This document shows positions 57,730 through 64,000 of a stretch of 64,000 nucleotides of DNA, one piece after another. The stretch covers positions 109,225 through 173,224 of the forward strand of contig JASANG010000914.1 of NCBI GenBank assembly GCA_030248215.1, written 5' to 3'. The notes beneath the pieces were generated by a model that saw only the letters and a program-made list of their open reading frames with translations, did not search any database and was not told the DNA's origin. Made by a program: the position numbers and the translations under genes. Position 1 is the first letter of the stretch. The number at the start of each line of letters is the position of its first letter. The stretch is from Enoplolaimus lenunculus. Taxonomy: Eukaryota; Nematoda; Enoplea; Enoplida; Thoracostomopsidae.

Positions 57730-58420
57730 TAGCTAAAGAATCCGTAATATTTGAACTTCTTTGACTTCTCATGATCATTTCACTACGAAATTTACATTTT
57801 TGAAGTATTCGATTTTTAAGCTACCATGATGACTCTTGGTACCCAAAAAATACTTTTTGTCAAAAAATGGACAAATTATAAATGCTTATCGGCTGATCGC
57901 GGAAGACTAAGATCATTTGACATTTGACACAGCTTAGGAAATCTGCTTGGTGCTTGGAATGATTTAAAATATTTCTAATCTCTCAACAAAATTAAAAACG
58001 ATTTTTTTAAATTAAGTATCCATGAAGTTTCGGGTTATACCCTAAGCCGGCGTTTTCCGTGAAATGGTTCTATTTTGAAAATTTTTGCACGTTTCAGCTT
58101 CTGATGACTTCCCCTAAGATTATTTCACTCTTCACTTTGAATTTGTAAAACTTCGAGTTTTAGGGTCCCAACGTCACGCTTGGTACCAAAATAATTTTTA
58201 ATTAAAAAGTTAGAAAAATTATAAAACCCTATCGTGTCAACGTAGAAGGCTTAAGGCGTTTGTCTATAAGCTAAGCAACTGCCTCAAATGATATACAATC
58301 TGTTTAATTTTTGACAAAATTAAAATTTAAAAAAATCAAGTTTGGATATGAAATGATCAGGAGACGTCATGAGAAGCTTGAATATGCACAATTTTTCAAA
58401 GTCGAACCTTTTTTGTGAAA
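57730..58420. repeat. Clustered copies of the AAATTTGAATTTTTGAAAAA family
   Basis: Two copies, about 345 bp apart, share TCATGATCATTTCACTACGA-like starts, TTTTTAAGCTACC / TTTTAGGGTCCCAACG middles, CTTGGTACCNAAA and a following AAATTATAAA...AAG. A third, inverted end appears at 58350-58385. It is either local tandem duplication or repeated insertion at one site; a further copy lies at 60270-60340. Confidence 0.55.
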
Positions 58421-58857
58421 ATGCCGCTTTGGGAGAGAAGCGAAAAAACACTCCTTGAATCTCATTGGCTCTATCAAAAAAAGATATAAGTCGTGGAAAA
58501 AATTGCTTTCAGGGCATAAACCCAGTAACCCTTTAACGGATTCAGCTAGCGAGCAGCTGCAAGACCAATGGAGCTGCCTGCAAAAGAACCTTTTAAAACC
58601 GAAATAAAACGATTAGCAACCTGCAGAGAACAAAGAAAAACTTTGACGAAATTCAAATTTAAGATTTATTAAAAAATATACAGGTCAATTAATCGGATGA
58701 TTATATTTCATTGTGATGATAAAAAAGTTAAAAATCTCTCAAAATGAATGAAAAAAGTTTAATTCGATTTTATGTCTTAAAATCTTTTATCTCAATAAAA
58801 CACGACCTCGAACGAATTTTAAAATTGATGATACACAATTTAATTATATAAATATTT

Positions 58858-58902
58858 ATATACATATTTATGTATGCATACATACATACATATAATACAT
58901 AA
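58858..58902. repeat. (TACA)n/(TATG)n microsatellite
   Basis: ATACATACATACATATAATA and flanking TATTTATG steps form a short tetranucleotide repeat. A similar CA/TA tract is at 32206-32245. Confidence 0.8.
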
Positions 58903-58990
58903 CTATCTGCAGTTGTAGATTTAACAATCCACACAAGCCTGGAAAACCTTTGAATCGTGGACTTAGCTAGGATTTTGATCTGGGGAGCGC

Positions 58991-59146
58991 CAGTGGCGGA
59001 TCCAGATATTCCTGTTGGACAGGCCGCGCGATATATAATAGTGGCCAAAAACCAATACGCAAAAATCCGAACACAATTTTTTGGTGCTAAATTTAAACAC
59101 AGAAATGTGATTTTGATTCCTGTTGGTATTGGTCTCGGCGGATCCT
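58991..59146. mobile_element. Family D-like (hAT-type ends) element
   Basis: Starts CAGTGGCGGATCCAGATATT, the cleanest hAT-type left end in the window, and stops near GGTCTCGGCGGATCC. The right end is not the expected GGATCCGCCACTG, so the element is truncated or recombined. It holds GGTGCTAAATTTAAACACAG like its relatives. Confidence 0.6.
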
Positions 59147-59819
59147 TCTTAGAACCACCAGTCGGAGGGTCAACCTGATTATGTAAATATTTATAATTTG
59201 AGAACAGGTCAATGCGTTTCAGCTAACATTTTAATTGTATTTATAAAATAAGTATTCCCTAATCTTTGGTGACAAAAACCTTTTCTCTTGGCGGTCGACT
59301 AGAAACTGATGCAGTTCCAGTATTTTTCGGCTAAATATATATTTTGAACTTGAATAAATTGTTTCAAAATCATTTTTGAAGCCAACTCCACCATGAGCCC
59401 CCCTCCGGCTCCGCCTCCGAATGATAAGAAATTATTAAAAGAAATAAAAAGTTATTTTTTATCAAATATTTTGTGACTTTTTAAAATTAAACTTAAATTC
59501 ACGTGACGTCTTGTTTTTGTGAAATACGAAATGTTTCGTCTGTCCTGTCACGGTTCATCAAATTGCGAAATGTCAAACAATCATTTTAATCACATCACAG
59601 TACCTATTACTGACCCAAATTGAAATTTAATGTTTATTTTCGGAGTAGCGGAGTCCAGGCTGGTTATAAGTGGCTAATGTGAAACAAAATCTTTTCAATT
59701 GGTTATAAATTAACGAACCATTAAGGGTCTTATATATGAACTGCTTAAACCAGGGATGTTTCGGTTATCCCATCAGCCGGCATTTATCCAAAAATGGTTG
59801 AATTTTAAAAACTTGATTA

Positions 59820-60247
59820 CTGTAGTGACCCGAATAAGAGGAGGAACTGACATTAATTGGCCTGTCTAGAGGGTAAACCCTGTTATTCGGTTACGGACTG
59901 CTGTTTATTTTGAACCCATTCTCCGCCGCCCTTCGTTACTGATATATCTGGAATTGCAAATATCCGTTGAATTAAACGTTTGTCTTGTATCAAACGGTTA
60001 GGTGATGATGCAAGGTTATGCTTAGGAATGTACTTTCAAAACTTAGGCATGCTTTAAAGTTTCGAGCTCAACTTTATTTGGTCCTGGAGTCATTTATGCA
60101 GTACAATTAGGGATAATTGACATTTATGGACTCTAGATTTAGGGACTCTGTCCGTTTACGGACTCTTATAAGAGATACGGAATGCAACTGATTGATACTC
60201 AAAATGGGACCCCCTCTTATTACCGACCCCTCTTCGGATCACTACAG
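59820..60247. mobile_element. Family C MITE (428 bp)
   Basis: CTGTAGTGACCCGAATAAGA at the left and a TCACTACAG right end, flanked by TA (59818-59819 and 60248-60249). Internal motifs are in the order of 33764-34211. The right inverted end has lost a few bases (CCCCTCTTCGGATCACTACA). Confidence 0.88.
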
Positions 60248-61723
60248 TATTCGAGTTCTCACGACCTCCCCGGAACATTCAACGCCAAAATTTGAAACTT
60301 TCAGAACTCTGATTTTTTAAGATCCGAGATTTTCTCTTCCCGTTGAGACTGAAAAAAGTTTTTGTCACAAAGTTAAACAAATTATGCACTGTTCGGCGCA
60401 ACTTGCAGAGCTGAGTCCGAGCTTGGGTAACGTAACCGAAAAAGCCCAAATCTAGTACCTTCGGAAGCAGCCCTCACAAACACACATGAGGACTGTTCCA
60501 GTCGCTTTGCTGGATGGCCTTTGAACAACCCAGGAACCTTTGTAACTTTAAATTGAAATTCAAGTTAGAGCTTCGCAAATGTTGAGTTGCAGTGCGAAAC
60601 AGAAACATTTTGAAACTTTTTTGACCGATTTTTAACGTAGCTTAATTCAAGCTCCTGAAACGTATTACAGCATAATTAATTATGAAGTATTTATATCAGT
60701 GATGCTTAAAATTGAAATGAAAAGAATACAGTATTAATAATTCAAAAGTAGTAAAAAATAACTTAAATCGGTATGACTCAGCGGGCCGGTTCTAAATTTA
60801 GCAAACTACACGGAAACAATACACATTTAGAACGACCAACAATAAACAAAACACAAAAAAAATATATTTCTACATCGAACTAAAACAACGCAAAAAAGTT
60901 TACTATTTACGCAGTTAGTTCCAGTTGAAATCCTATATTGAACTCAACTTGAGTTCAAATTTATATTCGTTTCGGCCGCGCTTTTAAAATACTACGCGCC
61001 GTCGCAGTTTTTTTGAACGGAACATAGTTGAAAAGATTTCAAAAGGGGACAATCCCGTTTTCTGAGTCGCATTTTGTAACCCCATGTTAGTACCACAACT
61101 TTTCATCGCGTCGGCCACTTCCGACCCTGTTCTATACATGGGCCCAAAGAGAGATAAAAAGTTATATCCTCAAAAATTTCCAAAAACACATTTAAAACAC
61201 TTTTAGAAACGAAAGTTAAATCGAAAAAAATTTCGAAAAAAATTTAAAAAACCACTTTAAAAGCGGTAGAATATTCTGCAGAGGTCTAAAATATGGTCTT
61301 GCAAGCTACACTCGAGTGTAAAAATAAGTTTCGGCAACGTTATCTCCACTTAAAATGAAATCCTGGCTACAACCTTGGTTAATATGTCAATGAGTTACGA
61401 TGTTGAGGTGTTGACTGATGTGCGCAAAATGTAATACTGTGGTAGTTGCGTTTACTGTGACTTTATCAAATTTTTCTACTTATTTGCTTAAATAACCTAA
61501 ACCCCCGTCTTTTAATTAATATTAATCCTGTTAAAATATTACCGAATTTAATATGAAAATATAACACAGACATACAACAACAAACTCGATAATCAAGTTT
61601 ACTCTGAAGTTGAACTTTATAACGCAATAATATAAAAACTATCCTGAATATTCAGTAAAAATACTAAAATTAATATTTTTAGAGTAATCTATTTTAAAAG
61701 TTAGCGTTAATTTAAAAATTTAG

Positions 61724-62010
61724 CTGGCCCATGTACAGATAACGGGTCAAGCTTGTAGCCAGCTCATTTTGCTAGGGGATTAAAAAATTTTCAGGAGATG
61801 CATTTAAAGGGTTTCAATGAGTTACAATCATAATTGAAAATCTTCTAGGGGGGGCAAAAGTTTTCCAGGGGGGCTGAGCCCCCCCTTGGCCTCCTCTTGG
61901 CTATAGGTTCGTGATGGATGGAACGTTTTTCTGCGGGACTGCAATAGAATAAGCCTATTCTTGAGATAATTTTTTCGTTTAGGTTTTAGACTTAAGAATA
62001 TGTTTATACA
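61724..62010. mobile_element. Family B MITE interrupted by a family A MITE
   Basis: TGGCCCATGTACAGATAACG at 61724 starts a family B element. At about 61749 it is interrupted, and resumes at about 61913 with GATGGAACGTTTTTCTGCGG and GACTGCAATAGAATAAGCC, the normal continuation. The nested segment (61749-61912) has TTGTAGCCAGCTCATTTTGC, GGGGGGCTGAGCCCCCCCTT and CTTGGCTATAGG, a family A element. The right family B end is missing. Confidence 0.85.
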
Positions 62011-62383
62011 AAGATCTAAACTAAAATCTCTTAAGATTTATTGGCAAAATTGCGTTTGGCTTCTCGCACTATTCGTTCCTGAGTTTTTTCTCTATCGCAC
62101 GGTCTCCTCCCGTCAGAAATTTCTCGCTCAGCCACTGGCAACTGCATATAAACGTTGGTTTATAGTTGCACCAGTTGATTAGGTCGCGTAGACTATCGAG
62201 ATGCAATTTATTAGTGCAGAATTACAAAACATTTTCTCTGATAACTAGCGACAAACTAGATTGCAAGTATCTAAATTGTTTACTAGACGTGTTATTTTAA
62301 CGGTATTCTATTATCAATTGAACCAGTGTTACTTTTACTGTTGCCCAACTTTTCCGCGACATTTCAATAATTGGATAAAATTT

Positions 62384-62768
62384 TGGCACCTCCCTGGAGA
62401 ATTTTTAACCTTGTTTGTAACTCATTTAATACCGTTGAATGCCACTTCTGAAACATTTTTAGCCCCCATAGCAAGGAGAGCTGCACTGTAAAACACTCTA
62501 CTAAGAATACTATACTTGTATTTTACTAACTTTTTTAAGTATAAGTGTACTAATATTGAGTAAATCTTTGCTTAAATAATGTAGATAAGTAAAACTGCTG
62601 CTGTCATTTCCAAATTAATTAAGTAAATATAAAGCTAAAAATTTTGTGTTTGCTTAAAATTAAGTAAAACTTTGCTAAGCACCATAGTAAGTAAAAAAGA
62701 CACTTAATTCGGCAACAGTTTTACTTAATTTTAAGTATATTTTCAGAGAGTGGCTACGGGCCTGGTAG
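62384..62768. mobile_element. Family A MITE split by a 269-bp AT-rich element
   Basis: The reverse-oriented family A copy runs to AGCAAGGAGAGCTG at 62483 and resumes as GCTACGGGCCTG at 62753. Joined, the junction reads GAGAGCTGGCTACGGGCCTG, as in intact copies. The insert (62484-62752) begins CACTGTAAAACACT and ends TTTTCAGAGAGTG, short inverted CACT...AGTG ends, and contains repeated TTTTACTTAATTTTAAGTA words. Either no target duplication or a 2-bp TG one was made. Confidence 0.8.
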
Positions 62769-63505
62769 GTTTTTTGCTTAATTTGACACTTATTAGGTAT
62801 AGGTTTAGGTTTCGCTTATAGACTGATGCTGCGACCCAAAAAGTAACATTAACCATAAATTGCATCAAGGGAGTCACAGCTAAAATTAATTAACTTATAA
62901 AATACAAAAATATCAGTTCACATTAGTGACAATGTACACTAGTCAACTTGGTTACAATATTTGCAGCCGACGCCAACATATTTCGAGCAAAAATATCACA
63001 ACGCAGCCAAAAATGTTCTTACAGAATAATGCACATAAACTATATCTGTGAATTCTACTTAGATATTTAATCATTTTAGTATTATTTTGCATACGTATAT
63101 TCAATCAACTGGAACCGTGCCAAAAATACGTATATGGGGCGTCCTAGCTTTTATTATACAGATTTAATGATCTCACGGGCATTGCTTAATTTTCATATTT
63201 TCCGTATTATATAATATTTAGCCAAAAAAACTGCTTGTTCGGAATGTAGAAAGCATAATTGTGACGCATATACGCAAATAAAATCATAACGCTTACTAAC
63301 TTAACGATTTAAGGACTTTGCTTTATTTTGTCATTTTTACCCCCTGGTTCTGGAAAAGTTGAATAAAAATTACGTAAAAGATCAATGAAAACACAAAAAC
63401 GTAACCTTGACATAAACTAAATAATGTTACCCTTATACAAGTATTTGAATTACCTTCCATTTAATCTTACATTCTACGATTCTACTTCAATTGGTCGCGG
63501 AAAAA

Positions 63506-63684
63506 ACTTGACGCCCAACAGTGTCCTAGGATTGTTAATAAAAATCTAAACATAATCCCTAAGCGCAATTCTAAAGACTAAGTTTGAAAACAATAATGGC
63601 CGACGAATCGTCGAGTCGTTGAAATTTCGGATTACAAGTTATGGGCGGCGAGTTGTCGGGCGACAAACTTTTGCTATACCATAG
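63506..63684. mobile_element. Family H element
   Basis: AACTTGACGCCCAACAGTGT with CCTAGGATTGTTAATAAAAA, TCCCTAAGCGCAATTCTAAA, then GGCCGACGAATCGTCGAGTC, TGAAATTTCGGATTACAAGT and GTTGTCGGGCGACAAAC. Same motif order as 11026-11237. Confidence 0.7.
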
Positions 63685-64000
63685 TCTACAATGATTGTAA
63701 AAATTAGTGACGTCAGAAAAACGGTGCATTGTGTTAAATTTTTTACACAACAATGTCTTAAAATGCGTTACCTTTTAAACGAGTAGCCTCCGGGTGGAGG
63801 GAGGGATAGGTAAACAGTGCTATTGACCGCAACTATACTTGAACCTTAAGTAGCCGTGATCTGTGTTGTTGTTGTTTCAAAACACTGGATGTGACCGTTT
63901 GATGGGTTTTCATAAGTTTTTTAAATTTAAAATTTGAAATTTTTTTGAAATTTAGTCTGAATTGACAAACACACGTCGGAGGTGTCACTAACATACTCAC

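Larger units (their letters stand above)
60250..64000. other. AT-rich right flank, no gene seen
   Basis: Contains the two nested MITEs, one family H element and a lone family B end near 61126-61142 (CCTGTTCTATACATGGGCCC). No coding exon is supported. The 60- and 76-codon frames near 62000-62490 run through repeat sequence. Confidence 0.5.

Overview
The window is AT-rich, repeat-laden DNA from a multicellular animal, most likely an invertebrate. The species cannot be fixed from the sequence. Evidence for a eukaryote: no prokaryote-like gene packing, clean GT-AG splice signals, long introns, microsatellites, tRNA-derived sequence and dense families of short non-autonomous DNA transposons (MITEs). 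No rRNA, intact tRNA, CRISPR, operon or bacterial feature was seen. No reverse transcriptase, transposase, capsid or envelope gene was recognised, so no retroviral or Polinton-like element is called.

The one well-supported gene lies on the minus strand. Its first coding exon is at 31029-30611: an ATG in good context with an in-frame stop 11 codons upstream, and a perfect donor. A GC-rich coding exon at 12336-11709 has a textbook acceptor. The phases match (2 nt + 1 nt give one Glu codon), so direct splicing across an 18.3 kb repeat-filled intron would give a protein of about 348 residues. The 3' end is ambiguous: a strong internal donor at 11816 could skip to a small terminal exon at 11586-11521. 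The family is not recognised. The product is disordered-looking, with an N-myristoylation-type start, a Pro-rich SH3-ligand-like stretch and Tyr motifs.

Weaker coding candidates are a plus-strand micro-exon plus GC-rich exon at 5160-5503, a minus-strand C-terminal-looking exon at 53368-53267, a small Cys-rich ORF with a signal-peptide-like start at 56710-56489, and an ORF with a hydrophobic segment at 44524-44808. All need transcript evidence.

The rest is repeats. Main MITE families: (A) about 150 bp with GGCCCGTAGCCAG / CTGGCTACGGGCC ends, over ten copies; (B) about 170-200 bp with TGGCCCATGTATAGAACAGG ends and an internal TTAGGC array; (C) about 420-450 bp with CTGTATTGACCCGAATAAG ends and TA target duplications, four copies; (D) hAT-like CAGTGGCGGATCC ends, one copy with an exact 8-bp duplication; (E) a 527-bp element with 46-bp inverted ends and a TTA duplication; (F) GC-rich CCGTC/GACGG elements; (G) foldback elements with a CACTCTTGTA / GGGCGTTGCG signature; (H) CGACGAATTGTCG elements; (I) short GGGCTGCGCTATACT-ended elements.

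Five tandem arrays stand out: 115 bp x6 (23259-23947), 113 bp x4 (42691-43157), 29 bp x6 (27329-27502), 15 bp x5 (44995-45070) and a degenerate ~19-bp array of about 16 units at 19988-20305 whose unit looks like an E2F site. Two clear nested insertions (near 61.75 kb and 62.5 kb) give a relative order of element activity.
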